Shown: in pieces, positions 7,662 to 16,760 of the stretch
Numbering within the stretch: the first letter of the stretch is position 1
Layout: each line of letters starts with the position of its first letter
DNA from: Pseudomonas azadiae
GTDB taxonomy: Bacteria; Pseudomonadota; Gammaproteobacteria; Pseudomonadales; Pseudomonadaceae
NCBI RefSeq assembly: GCF_019145355.1
Contig: NZ_JAHSTY010000002.1
Location: forward strand, 1,736,001 to 1,800,000
DNA length: 64,000 nt
Reading direction: 5' to 3'
Position numbers and translations under genes: made by a program
Notes under the pieces: model-generated
Told to the model about the DNA's origin: nothing
The model's input: the letters and a program-made list of their open reading frames with translations, nothing else
The model's database searches: none

Positions 7662-8387
7662 TCAGCTCACTTGTGCAAGCAGGTCATCGCGGATGAACTG
7701 GCGAACCGTCGCCAGGTGTGTTTCTTCCTGCTGCAACGCGTGCTCGAAGCGCTTGGCAATCAGCGGGTGTCCCCCTGCGCGGGCGAGTTCGATCAACAGT
7801 TCCCACGCCGCGTTGTCTTCCAGTTCGATGGTCAGAATCGCACTCATCGACTGAGAGACCGTCGTGCGCGGGTCAGTCAGTACCTGCAGCACACCCATGG
7901 CCTTGACCCCGACCATGTCCGCACACGGCGTCATGGCGGTGGGGTCGGCGCCCAGGGTTTCGATGGCTTCGCGCACCAGGTTCATGTGCTCGAGTTCTTC
8001 GGCCTGGATCTGGCGCAAGGTGTCCACCAATGCGGGGTTGGCGCCCGGTGCCGACGTGGCCTTGGCCACCATCGCTTCATACAAGCGCACGCCGGTACGC
8101 TCAAAGGCCAGGCGTTCGCCGAGCTTGTCGAGCAGCACTTCAGGCGCCTTGCCGATGGTTTTGTCCAGGGCGGTCTTGACCACGCCTTTGGCGCTGCCTG
8201 GCGCAGGCACCGAACCGATCAGATCGGCTTCACGAATAGCGCGTTCGCGCTCGGCGGTGTAGGCGCTCATGTCGCCGGGGACGTCGGCGGGAAACATGCG
8301 CGTGGCTTCCAATTGACGTGCGGTGCCTTCTGGCGACATTTGCGCGCCGGTGCGGTTGGTGCCGATGATCACTTGACGTTCGCTCAT
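7662..8387 (-). CDS. Ferritin-like domain protein
   Basis: A 241-residue soluble protein. After an N-terminal extension (residues 1-70), the segments YEAMV, QAEELEHMNLV, LTIELEDNAAWELLIELA and LQQEETHLATVRQFI form a four-helix ferritin-like bundle with E-x-x-H metal ligands. Related proteins sit in stress clusters and may store or oxidise iron, or scavenge peroxide; the activity here is inferred. The ATG at 8387 overlaps the stop of the upstream gene by four bases (ATGA) behind GGGAGAACAGCA, so the two ferritin-like genes are translated together. It ends facing the dehydrogenase gene. Confidence 0.8.
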   Translation of the reverse strand: MSERQVIIGTNRTGAQMSPEGTARQLEATRMFPADVPGDMSAYTAERERAIREADLIGSVPAPGSAKGVVKTALDKTIGKAPEVLLDKLGERLAFERTGVRLYEAMVAKATSAPGANPALVDTLRQIQAEELEHMNLVREAIETLGADPTAMTPCADMVGVKAMGVLQVLTDPRTTVSQSMSAILTIELEDNAAWELLIELARAGGHPLIAKRFEHALQQEETHLATVRQFIRDDLLAQVS

Positions 8388-9559
8388 TGCTGTTCTCCCG
8401 CAGGGTTGAGTTCGGTACCGGGTTTGAAGGTGTAGCCAGCCGACACCACGTTGGCCGGAACGCCCTCACTGTTAAGGCGTGCACGCTGATCCAGAGAGGC
8501 CTGCCCTTCCCTTTCCTTAGGCACGTAATCGATGCCATGGGCACGCAGGTCGACCTCGCGGGACAAGGTCTCGCGCACGAAATCGCGCTGGCTCTTGAAC
8601 TCGATCATGCGCGGCAGCGGGCCGGCCAACACCTCGGCGGGATCGCGACGTTCGTATTGCTTGAACAACTCGCAGGCCAGGTTGAGATGCCCCAGTTCGT
8701 AGTCGACGAAGCGTTCCCAAAGTGCCTTGAGGCGCGGGTTTTCTTCCTGCTCGGCGCAACTGGCGTAGGTGTAGACCTCCATCGCCTCATGCACCAGCCA
8801 CTTCTCCATGAAGGTTTCACTGGGGTCCTGCAACGAGCCGTACTGGGTCACGTGCTGCTCCTCGACCGAGGCGATTTCGGCATACAGCGCGCGCGCCACG
8901 GGGTCGGCGAACAGCGGACCGATGTTCATGTAGTAATCGTGAGTCTGGTATTCGGCTCCGGTGATCAGCGCCGCGTGGATCTTGGTGATCAGCGCGGCGT
9001 TTTCTTTCTGATAGTTGTCACGCAGGTCATCGCCGGGGGCGCGGTGGTGCTCGCTGGTGGGCCTGCCGGGCACCAGGTCGGTGTAGCCCTGCAGGATGTT
9101 GTTGGCGTCCTTGCCTTCCAGCCGGTCGAGCATGGCGGCATAGCGGTAGAGATGGTCGAAGTCTTCCAGCAGGCCGAAGCGATAGGTCTGGGCCTGGTAA
9201 GGGTCGGGCTCATTCTGGGCGACGGCGGCCGTCACTTCGATCGCGACCTGTTCGTAGGCAACCGTGGTTTCCAAGGGGGAATGGTCGGCCGACAACAGCC
9301 AGTTGACCGCGGTCATCTGGTGTTGCTCGACACGACGGATCTGCGCCAGCGGCAGCTGCAACGCCTTGTGAAACCGCGAGCCGAAGTGCTTGAGCCGCAA
9401 GGCGTCGGATTCAACGCCGTTCATCAAAATTACCCGCACTCGAGTGAATGCATCATCGTCCAGCTTGCTGATCGGCTTGCCGGCCAGGTCACGCCAGGTA
9501 AAGTTCTGCTTGTCCAAGGGCGTGCCCTTGTTATCCAGCAGATTGTCGATTTTGGACAT
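8384..9559 (-). CDS. Ferritin-like stress protein, large
   Basis: A 391-residue soluble protein with ferritin-type helices: RRVEQHQMTAVNWLL, TAYRFGLLEDFDHLYRYA-like (YRFGLLEDFDHLYRYAAM), IASVEEQHVTQYG, KWLVHEAMEVYTYASC and ERFVDYELGHLNLACELF. The repeated E-x-x-H and E-E-Q-H groupings fit a di-metal four-helix bundle. The start is the ATG at 9559 behind GAAGGAGATCGACCC rather than the in-frame codon at 9586. It is the first gene of a two-gene unit with the smaller ferritin-like protein, and the pair may act as a heteromer. I know no characterised function for this type. Confidence 0.75.
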   Translation of the reverse strand: MSKIDNLLDNKGTPLDKQNFTWRDLAGKPISKLDDDAFTRVRVILMNGVESDALRLKHFGSRFHKALQLPLAQIRRVEQHQMTAVNWLLSADHSPLETTVAYEQVAIEVTAAVAQNEPDPYQAQTYRFGLLEDFDHLYRYAAMLDRLEGKDANNILQGYTDLVPGRPTSEHHRAPGDDLRDNYQKENAALITKIHAALITGAEYQTHDYYMNIGPLFADPVARALYAEIASVEEQHVTQYGSLQDPSETFMEKWLVHEAMEVYTYASCAEQEENPRLKALWERFVDYELGHLNLACELFKQYERRDPAEVLAGPLPRMIEFKSQRDFVRETLSREVDLRAHGIDYVPKEREGQASLDQRARLNSEGVPANVVSAGYTFKPGTELNPAGEQQ

Positions 9560-9708
9560 GGGTCGATCTCCTTCATCAGTCGTCACTGAGTGACTTTTTC
9601 AAAGAGCCGGCATCAGGAATTGCGGCCCTGTTTTGATGACAAGAAGATCGCGGGAAGACATCGAAATTTTGTGGTTGTCCTCCGATGAGCGGTCAGCCAG
9701 GCGCTGCC

Positions 9709-11040
9709 TCAGCCAGGCTCCGCAACCGGCGTCGCCAAGCGGTTGCACGCGTACAGCGCAATGCCCAGCAGCATCAGCGCACCACCGCGCAACCAGGTGT
9801 CCAGGCTTTGCTGGCTGAGCAGGATCAGGCACGAAACAATCGCCAGCACCGGCACCCAGGTCGGTACACGAAAATGTTGTTCGGCGATGGTGTCGCGGCG
9901 CAGTACCAGCACCGCCAGGTTGGTGCTGAGGAACACGAAGAGCAGCAACAGCACGACCGTCTCGGCCAACGCCGCGAGCGTGCCGGTCAAGGTCAAGGCG
10001 ATGGCCACGAGGGTGCTTGCGATGATCGCGACCCAGGGCGTACGCCGCTTGGGCAGCACGCGCGAAAGCGGCTCCGGCAACAGGCCCATGCGCGCCATGC
10101 CGTAGGCCAGGCGGCTGGCCATGACCATGGTCAGCAGCGCGCCGTTGGCGACCGCCACCAGTGCGATAAAGGCGAAGAGCTGGGGCGGGATGCTCAAGCC
10201 CGAGGCACGCACCACTTCGAGCAACGGCGCCGAGGTGGCCGTGAGCTTGTCCATCGGCAGCACCACCGACGCGGCGACACCGACCGCCATATACACGATG
10301 CCCGCCGTGACCAACGCGGCAAACAGCGCGCGTGGATACACCGTGCGCACGCCGCGTATTTCTTCGGCCAGGTTGGCCGACGTTTCAAACCCCACAAACG
10401 AGTAGAACGCCAGCAACGCGGCGCCCAGCACGGCGAGCATCGGGTTGACGCCGGCCTTGAACTCCAGCGCGCGGCCGAGGTTGGCTTCGCCGGACTGTAT
10501 GCACCAGGCCGCGGCCACCACCACCAACAGCAACCCGGAGAGTTCGACGCAGGTCATGACCATGTTGGCCCCCAACGACTCCTTGATACCGCGAGCATTG
10601 AGCAGCGCCACCACCACCAGGAATATCAGCGCGGCAATATGGGGAGACACCTCGACAAACGCCGCCAGGTAGTCGCCGGCAAACGCCAGGGACAGCCCCG
10701 CCGCGCTGGTGACGGCGGCGGCGAGCATGCTGAAGCCGACCAGGAACGAAATCAGCGGTGACTTGAATGCCTTTTCGGCGAACACCGAAGCGGCGCCGGC
10801 ATGGGGGTACTTGGTGACCAGTTCCGCGTACGAGCCTGCCGTGAGCATGGCGAAGAACAACGCCACCAGCAGCGGCACCCAGATCGCCCCGCCCACCTCG
10901 CCGGCGATGGTGCCGGCCAGCGCGTACACGCCAGCGCCGAGCACATCGCCGAGGATGAATAGAAACAACATCGGGCCCGTCACGGCGCGGCGCAAGGACG
11001 GTTTGGAGGGTGCGGCTTGGCTCAAGCTGGATTCGGACAT
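9709..11040 (-). CDS. APC superfamily amino acid/polyamine permease
   Basis: A 443-residue inner-membrane protein with about 12-14 hydrophobic segments. It opens with GPMLFLFILGDVLGAGVYALAG, the glycine-rich first helix of the APC family that lines the substrate site, and contains YSFVGFETSANLAEE, the conserved helix-6 motif with the F-x-G-F-E consensus. This resembles YfnA/CAT-type transporters. It probably moves amino acids or polyamines by proton symport or exchange. The ATG at 11040 (MSESSL) is used; an upstream start at 11082 has no ribosome site. It appears monocistronic. Confidence 0.85.
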   Translation of the reverse strand: MSESSLSQAAPSKPSLRRAVTGPMLFLFILGDVLGAGVYALAGTIAGEVGGAIWVPLLVALFFAMLTAGSYAELVTKYPHAGAASVFAEKAFKSPLISFLVGFSMLAAAVTSAAGLSLAFAGDYLAAFVEVSPHIAALIFLVVVALLNARGIKESLGANMVMTCVELSGLLLVVVAAAWCIQSGEANLGRALEFKAGVNPMLAVLGAALLAFYSFVGFETSANLAEEIRGVRTVYPRALFAALVTAGIVYMAVGVAASVVLPMDKLTATSAPLLEVVRASGLSIPPQLFAFIALVAVANGALLTMVMASRLAYGMARMGLLPEPLSRVLPKRRTPWVAIIASTLVAIALTLTGTLAALAETVVLLLLFVFLSTNLAVLVLRRDTIAEQHFRVPTWVPVLAIVSCLILLSQQSLDTWLRGGALMLLGIALYACNRLATPVAEPG

Positions 11041-11171
11041 GGGCGGCTCTGGCGTGGGTTGCAAAGAGCGATCATCCGGCACGGGCCGGCTGACGCGGGG
11101 CTATCTACAATGGAAAATGCCCGCGCCACCAAAGTTCCGTTTTCCGCTGGGAATCCAGCGAAGCGCCCCCG

Positions 11172-11486
11172 TCAATCGTCGTCGTGCAGGTGCGCGTCGG
11201 CGCAGGGCAGCCGTCCCGATTCCCCGCCGGCAATCCGTTCCGCCTGATCAATGCCGCGTTTGAGCGCGTCGTGCACGGTCCATTGCGCACCAGGCAACTG
11301 CTGGGTGCGTTCGACCACACATTGCCCCGTGGCGGTATAGACGCTGACCAGCACTTCAATATCGGCGTCTTCGCGCTCACGGGCCCTGACTTCGATATGG
11401 CAGCCGTTTTCCACTTCCTGGGTAAAGCACTCTTCCTCGAGTGCCTTTTCGGCCCAAGCCTTATAGGTATTACCACGAATAAACAT
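11172..11486 (-). CDS. Hypothetical small acidic protein
   Basis: A 104-residue soluble protein starting at ATG 11486 behind CTGGGAGAACAGTT. The N-terminal half (KAWAEKALEEECFTQEVENG) is charged, the middle (IEVLVSVYTATGQCVVE) looks like beta strands, and a helix with DALKRGIDQAERIAGG follows. The tail is His/Asp-rich (CADAHLHDDD) and could bind a metal. No family is recognised. It is transcribed in the same direction as the permease, 131 bases upstream of it. Confidence 0.6.
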   Translation of the reverse strand: MFIRGNTYKAWAEKALEEECFTQEVENGCHIEVRAREREDADIEVLVSVYTATGQCVVERTQQLPGAQWTVHDALKRGIDQAERIAGGESGRLPCADAHLHDDD

Positions 11487-11904
11487 AACTGTTCTCCCAG
11501 ACCGTTAGTGGGTTGGCCTTCAAGTAAGACCTGAATGCTTTAGCAGGGATTCCGTCTTTTTTCCAAGACCCATTGCATCATGCGCCTATAAAAACCTGTT
11601 GCCGTTTCGTTTGTTAAACCGTTCGTCAGGCGAAGTTACAAATTGTTAAACCAACCCCGGGACGTCTATTCAAAATGTTCGGGAGCGCGGTGAAACACGC
11701 CCCGCAGAGCGGCCGCGAAAGCCAACAGATCCGGGCAGTGGATGCAGCTTTTCCACTGGCGGCGCCGTATCGCCTGGCGTTATGCACTTGACTGCGCCAC
11801 GCATTAACAAGCGCAGCGCCGGCGTTTCGCTTAGTTAACTTGCGAACGCGGGCGCTACCGTTTCGGCACCGCAACAACGGAAGTTTTCAATACAGGAGCA
11901 AGGC
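11487..11904 (+). other. Intergenic region upstream of the cyo operon, with an AlgR-like box
   Basis: No gene is supported. ACCGTTCGTC at 11618-11627 is an exact match to the AlgR-box core CCGTTCGTC. At 11821-11841, GGCGTTTCGCTTAGTTAACTT is the reverse of the TAAGCGAAACG box type seen before the KGG genes. A CAGGAGCAAGGC ribosome site leads into cyoA. Confidence 0.4.
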
Positions 11905-12849
11905 ATGAAACGAGCGATTGGTTATTGCCTGGTATATATCGCCAGCATTTTCCTATTAACCGGCTGCAACCTGATTGTGTTTAACCCCAAGGGGCAGGTT
12001 GCAGCCGATGAACGCGACCTGATTATCCTCGCCACCAGCTTGATGCTGCTGGTGGTCGTTCCAGTGATCGTGCTGACATTTGTGTTTGCCTACCGCTACC
12101 GCGCCACCAATAAAAAGGCCCGCTACTCACCGCGCTGGGCCAGCTCGCACAAAATCGAAGCGGTGGTATGGGGCGTTCCGCTACTCATCATCATCGCCCT
12201 GGGGTGGGTGACCTGGAAAACCACCCACGCACTCGACCCCTATCGTCCGCTCGACTCAGAGACGCCACCGATCAATGTGCAAGTGGTGGCCACCGACTGG
12301 AAATGGTTGTTCATCTACCCCGACCTGGGCATCGCCAGCGTCAATGAGCTGGCCCTGCCGGTGCATACGCCGGTGAGTTTCACCGTCACCTCCGACGCGG
12401 CCATGACGTCGTTCTTCATCCCGGCCCTGGGCGGGCAGATCTACGCCATGGCCGGCATGCAGACCAAGTTGCACCTGATCGCCAACGAGACCGGCGAGTT
12501 CAGGGGGATTGCCGCCAACTACAACGGCCCGGGTTTTTCCGACATGCATTTTGCCACGCTGTCGCTGAGCCCCGCCGACTTCCAGGCGTGGGTAGCCAAG
12601 GTCAAGGGCGCCGCAACGCCCCTCGACCAGGCCCGTTACGCGCAATTGGCCAAGCCCACCACCCGACACCCGGTGACCTATTACTCGACGGTCCAGGAGC
12701 GGCTGTTCCTGGACATCGTCGACAAATATGAAGGCATGAACAAGGCAAGGAAACCCGAGCGCAACCAGACCCAATCGAACGGTGCTGAATCGAACGGCAC
12801 CGGCACGCGCGCCGATCAACACCCCAGTCTGCTGGCCGAGGAGCAATAA
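11905..12849 (+). CDS. cyoA: Cytochrome o ubiquinol oxidase subunit II
   Basis: A 314-residue lipoprotein subunit of the bo3-type quinol oxidase. The lipobox LLTGC places the lipid-modified cysteine at C21. Two transmembrane helices follow (about 38-65 and 88-110), then the periplasmic cupredoxin-fold domain beginning [23 protein letters not shown]. The CuA ligands of cytochrome c oxidases are absent from the expected loop, as usual for quinol oxidases. The tail ([14 protein letters not shown]) is low-complexity. First gene of cyoABCDE, two bases before cyoB. Electrons come from ubiquinol and the complex pumps protons across the inner membrane. Confidence 0.95.
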   Translation: MKRAIGYCLVYIASIFLLTGCNLIVFNPKGQVAADERDLIILATSLMLLVVVPVIVLTFVFAYRYRATNKKARYSPRWASSHKIEAVVWGVPLLIIIALGWVTWKTTHALDPYRPLDSETPPINVQVVATDWKWLFIYPDLGIASVNELALPVHTPVSFTVTSDAAMTSFFIPALGGQIYAMAGMQTKLHLIANETGEFRGIAANYNGPGFSDMHFATLSLSPADFQAWVAKVKGAATPLDQARYAQLAKPTTRHPVTYYSTVQERLFLDIVDKYEGMNKARKPERNQTQSNGAESNGTGTRADQHPSLLAEEQ

Positions 12850-12851
12850 CA

Positions 12852-14825
12852 ATGTTCGGAAAACTGTCATGGGACGCGATTCCAACCACTGAGCCCATTG
12901 TGATGTACACCCTGACCTTCATCGGGCTGATTGGCGTGGCGATGGTGGGATCGATCACCTGGAAACGCAAATGGGGCTATCTGTGGCGCGAGTGGTTCAC
13001 TTCGGTGGACCACAAGAAGATCGGCTGCATGTACATCATCGTCGCGCTGGTGATGCTGCTGCGCGGTTTCTCCGACGCGATCATGATGCGCACCCAGCAA
13101 GCCATGGCCGCCAGTGGCGGGCCGGGGTATCTGCCGCCGGAACACTACGATCAGATCTTCACCGCCCACGGCGTGATCATGATTTTTTTCGTGGCCATGC
13201 CCTTCGTGGTCGGCTTGATGAACGTTGTGGTGCCGTTGCAGATCGGCGCACGCGACGTGGCTTATCCGTTTCTCAACGCGCTGAGCTTCTGGCTGTTCGT
13301 GGCCGGTGCCGCGCTGGTCAACGTCTCACTGGGGATCGGTGAGTTCGCACGCACCGGTTGGGTCGCCTACCCGCCGTTATCCGGGTTGGCGTACAGCCCC
13401 GGGGTCGGGGTGGACTACTACATCTGGTCACTGCAGATATCCGGCATAGGCACGCTACTGACGGGGCTGAACTTCTTCGTCACGATCTTGAAGATGCGCA
13501 CCGAAGGCATGACCTTGTTCAAGATGCCGGTGTTCACCTGGAATGCGCTGTGCACCTCGGTGCTGATCCTGGCGTCGTTTCCGATTCTCACCGCCACCCT
13601 GCTGATGCTGACCCTGGACCGTTACCTGGGCATGCACTTCTTCACCAACGAGGCCGGCGGCAACCCGATGATGTACGTCAACCTCATCTGGGCCTGGGGG
13701 CATCCGGAGGTGTATATCCTCATCCTGCCGGCGTTCGGGGTATTTTCGGAGATTGCCGCGACGTTCAGCAGTAAACGGCTGTTCGGCTACGTGTCGCTGG
13801 TGTGGGCAACGATCGCGATTACCGTGCTGTCGTTCATCGTGTGGCTGCACCACTTTTTCACCATGGGCGCGGGGGCCAACGTCAACGCGTTCTTCGGTAT
13901 CATGACCATGATCATCGCCGTGCCGACCGGGGTGAAAATCTTCACTTGGCTGTTCACCATGTACCGTGGCCGGGTGCGCTTTGAAACCCCGATGCTGTGG
14001 ACCCTGGGTTTTATCGTGACCTTCAGCATCGGCGGGATGACCGGGGTACTGCTGGCCGTGCCCGGCGCCGATTTCTTGCTGCACAACAGCCTGTTCCTGA
14101 TCGCGCACTTTCACAACGTGATCATCGGCGGCGCCGTGTTTGGCTACATGGCCGGCCTGACCTACTGGTTCCCCAAGGCCTTTGGCTTCCGCTTGAACGA
14201 CAAGCTGGGCCGCATCGCGTTCTGGTGCTGGCTGATCGGCTTCTATTTCGCCTTCATGCCGTCGTACGTGCTGGGCTTCATGGGCATGACCCGGCGCCTC
14301 AACCATTTCGACAATCCGGAATGGCGGCCGTGGCTGCTGCTGGAAGTGCTGGGCGTGGTCATCATTCTCTGCGGCGTAATCGCCCAGGCTCTGCAGCTGT
14401 ACGTCAGCATCCGCAACCGTCACCAATACCGCGACCTCACCGGCGACCCGTGGGACGGCCGCACCCTGGAGTGGGCCACCTCCTCCCCGCCGCCGCTGTA
14501 CAACTTCGCCGAGCAACCCAAGGTCAGCGACCTGGACGCCTATTGGGGCATGAAGGAGCGTGGCGTCAGCACCCTCAGCCACACCGACTACCGCGCCATC
14601 CATATGCCGCGCAACACCGCCTCGGGCCTGGTGATCAGCCTGTTCGCGCTGATCTGCAGCTTCGCCCTGGTCTGGCATATCTGGTGGCTGGCGGCGTTCG
14701 GGCTGGTGGCTTCGGTGGTCGCGTTCGTGGTGCGCAGCTACGACGAAGACACTGATTACTTCGTGCCCGCCGAAGAAGTTGCGCGCATCGAAACGGCACG
14801 TCTCAAAGACCTGGCAGAGGCTTGA
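12852..14825 (+). CDS. cyoB: Cytochrome o ubiquinol oxidase subunit I
   Basis: A 657-residue haem-copper oxidase catalytic subunit with about 15 membrane helices. The N-terminal [15 protein letters not shown], the CuB and cross-linked tyrosine motif [12 protein letters not shown], the CuB histidine pair in [10 protein letters not shown] and the haem ligands in [12 protein letters not shown] are intact, so a catalytically competent proton-pumping bo3 oxidase is predicted. It reduces O2 to water with electrons from quinol. The ATG at 12852 lies two bases after cyoA. Length and motifs are normal. Confidence 0.97.
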   Translation: MFGKLSWDAIPTTEPIVMYTLTFIGLIGVAMVGSITWKRKWGYLWREWFTSVDHKKIGCMYIIVALVMLLRGFSDAIMMRTQQAMAASGGPGYLPPEHYDQIFTAHGVIMIFFVAMPFVVGLMNVVVPLQIGARDVAYPFLNALSFWLFVAGAALVNVSLGIGEFARTGWVAYPPLSGLAYSPGVGVDYYIWSLQISGIGTLLTGLNFFVTILKMRTEGMTLFKMPVFTWNALCTSVLILASFPILTATLLMLTLDRYLGMHFFTNEAGGNPMMYVNLIWAWGHPEVYILILPAFGVFSEIAATFSSKRLFGYVSLVWATIAITVLSFIVWLHHFFTMGAGANVNAFFGIMTMIIAVPTGVKIFTWLFTMYRGRVRFETPMLWTLGFIVTFSIGGMTGVLLAVPGADFLLHNSLFLIAHFHNVIIGGAVFGYMAGLTYWFPKAFGFRLNDKLGRIAFWCWLIGFYFAFMPSYVLGFMGMTRRLNHFDNPEWRPWLLLEVLGVVIILCGVIAQALQLYVSIRNRHQYRDLTGDPWDGRTLEWATSSPPPLYNFAEQPKVSDLDAYWGMKERGVSTLSHTDYRAIHMPRNTASGLVISLFALICSFALVWHIWWLAAFGLVASVVAFVVRSYDEDTDYFVPAEEVARIETARLKDLAEA

Positions 14826-14828
14826 TCC

Positions 14829-15443
14829 ATGTCCAACACCGTGATTGAAAAAGACGTCGCTCATACCCAGGAACACGGGCATGAGGACGCGGGTTCCCTG
14901 AGCGTATTCGGGTTCTGGATCTACCTGATGACCGACTGCATTCTGTTCGCGACCTTGTTCGCCGGCTATGCGGTGCTGCGCGACAGCGTGGCGGGCGGTC
15001 CGTCGACCGTGGATATTTTCGAACTGCCGTATGTGCTTGCCGAAACCATGCTGCTGTTGCTCAGCAGCATCACCTACGGCTACGCGATGCTGGCGATGAA
15101 CCGTGGCGAGCAAAGCCAGGTGCTGCGTTGGCTGGGGCTTACGTTCGTGCTCGGTGCTGGCTTCATCGCCATGGAAATCAACGAATTCCATCACCTGATC
15201 GCAGAAGGCTACGGACCGGACCGCAGTGCGTTCCTCACCGCGTTCTTCACCTTGGTCGGCACCCACGGCGCGCACGTGCTCACGGGACTGATCTGGATGG
15301 CGGTGCTGATGGTGCAGATTCGCCAGAAAGGCCTGACCAACACCAACGCCACCCGGCTCAGTTGCCTGAGCCTGTTCTGGCACTTCCTGGACGTGGTGTG
15401 GATCTGCGTCTTTACCGTGGTCTATCTGTTGGGGGTGGTGTGA
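14829..15443 (+). CDS. cyoC: Cytochrome o ubiquinol oxidase subunit III
   Basis: A 204-residue membrane protein with five helices, typical of subunit III. The signature segments are [40 protein letters not shown] and [19 protein letters not shown]. It starts three bases after the cyoB stop. The subunit stabilises the catalytic core and shapes the proton and oxygen entry side. Confidence 0.95.
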   Translation: MSNTVIEKDVAHTQEHGHEDAGSLSVFGFWIYLMTDCILFATLFAGYAVLRDSVAGGPSTVDIFELPYVLAETMLLLLSSITYGYAMLAMNRGEQSQVLRWLGLTFVLGAGFIAMEINEFHHLIAEGYGPDRSAFLTAFFTLVGTHGAHVLTGLIWMAVLMVQIRQKGLTNTNATRLSCLSLFWHFLDVVWICVFTVVYLLGVV

Positions 15444-15444
15444 C

Positions 15445-15783
15445 ATGTACAAGCAAAGTTCGATTCACAGCAGCGCCGGTTCCAGCCATGGCAGCAGCCG
15501 CTCCTACCGGGTCGGATTCCTGGTTTCGGTTGTGCTGACCCTGATCCCTTTCGCCCTGGTGATCTTCCCCTCGCTGCCACGCACCATCACCGCCTGGCTG
15601 GTGGTGGCGCTGGGGGTCATCCAGATCGTGGTCCACCTCAAGTTCTTCCTGCATCTGGATACGGCCGAGGAACAACGCTGGAACCTGGTTGCGCTGATTT
15701 TCTCGGCGGTCATCATTCTTTTGCTGGTAGGACTTTCGCTATGGATCATGGGCAGTATTCACCACAACATGCTGGCGCACTGA
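15445..15783 (+). CDS. cyoD: Cytochrome o ubiquinol oxidase subunit IV
   Basis: A 112-residue protein with three membrane helices, containing the family segment VVHLKFFLHLDTAEEQRWN. The N-terminal 25 residues are serine-rich and hydrophilic. It begins one base after cyoC ends. Subunit IV assists CuB insertion and assembly. Confidence 0.93.
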   Translation: MYKQSSIHSSAGSSHGSSRSYRVGFLVSVVLTLIPFALVIFPSLPRTITAWLVVALGVIQIVVHLKFFLHLDTAEEQRWNLVALIFSAVIILLLVGLSLWIMGSIHHNMLAH

Positions 15784-16760
15784 GGTACTGGCTGGGGCTG
15801 CTCAACGCCGGGATTCAACTGACCAAGCCGGGGATTATTTTCGGTAATCTCGCGTCGGTGCTGGGGGGCTACTTCCTCGCCGCCGGCGGGGGCCCGGCAG
15901 AACCCCTGCACCTGTTGGCCACCCTGCTCGGCACCGCACTGGTGATCGGTTGCGGCTGTGTCATCAACAACTGCGCCGATCGGGACATCGACCGGCGCAT
16001 GGTGCGAACCTGCCATCGCGCGCTGGCGCTGCGGACCATCGCGGTACCCACCGCCGCCAGCTATGCCATCGCACTCGGCGTCAGTGGTTTCGGCCTGCTC
16101 TGGGCCGGCAGCAATCTGCTGGCCTGCTTGCTGGCGCTGGTCGGGCTGGTGATCTATGCGGGGGTCTACACGTTCTGGCTCAAGCGGCGTTCCCACTGGG
16201 GCACCTTGGTCGGCAGCCTCTCCGGGGCAATGCCGCCGGTGATCGGCTATTGCGCGGTCACCGCAAGGTTCGACGCCACGGCGATGATGCTGATCGTGGT
16301 GTTCTGCTTTTGGCAGATGCCTCATTCACACGCCATCACCGTGATGCGCCGCGAGGATTTCCGCGCGGCGCGCCTGCCGCTGCTCACCTTGTCCCAGGCC
16401 CACCGGCAAATACAGGCGTACACCCTGGCCTTCTGCGCCAGCACGTTGGTGCTGGGCGTGGTGGCCCAGATGGATCTACTGTATTTCGCCGTGGTCAGCG
16501 CCCTGGGGGGCTACTGGCTGGCGCTTGCCAACAGCAGCGTGCGCCGGGTCGATCCAGCGCGCTGGGCGCGCTCGATCTTCGGGTTCTCGATTCTGTTGGT
16601 GATGGCCCTTAACCTGGTGCTGGCGCTGTCCACGCTGTGTCGAGCAACGTGCGAATCTTCCTGGGCAGCTCAGCGGGCTGATAGGGTTTGGCAATCAACT
16701 CGAATTCATGCACCTGTATATCGGCACGTTCCAGCGAATCCTTCGCGTAGCCCGTCGTAA
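15741..16760 (+). CDS. cyoE: Protohaem IX farnesyltransferase (haem O synthase) with an extended tail
   Basis: A UbiA-type polyprenyltransferase that farnesylates haem B to haem O for the oxidase. Seen: LTKPGIIFGNLASVLGGYF, the aspartate-rich motif NNCADRDIDRRM (usual N-x-x-x-D-x-x-x-D), and LKRRSHWGTLVGSLSGAMPPVIGY. The ATG at 15741 overlaps cyoD by 43 bases behind GTAGGAC; no later ATG fits, although a CTG at 15780 is possible. The last membrane helix ends near 16641. The following ~40 codons have no family counterpart and are antisense to the end of the convergent LOV kinase gene, overlapping it by 152 bases. The original stop appears to be lost. Confidence 0.88.
   Translation: MDHGQYSPQHAGALRYWLGLLNAGIQLTKPGIIFGNLASVLGGYFLAAGGGPAEPLHLLATLLGTALVIGCGCVINNCADRDIDRRMVRTCHRALALRTIAVPTAASYAIALGVSGFGLLWAGSNLLACLLALVGLVIYAGVYTFWLKRRSHWGTLVGSLSGAMPPVIGYCAVTARFDATAMMLIVVFCFWQMPHSHAITVMRREDFRAARLPLLTLSQAHRQIQAYTLAFCASTLVLGVVAQMDLLYFAVVSALGGYWLALANSSVRRVDPARWARSIFGFSILLVMALNLVLALSTLCRATCESSWAAQRADRVWQSTRIHAPVYRHVPANPSRSPS

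Noticed and set aside
11626..11877. An 83-codon minus-strand frame upstream of cyoA
   Set aside because: No ribosome site or family feature; it covers the promoter region of the cyo operon.
13455..15452. A 665-codon open frame antisense to cyoB-cyoC
   Set aside because: It is the mirror of strongly conserved oxidase genes in a GC-rich genome; no domain, start site or composition supports it.
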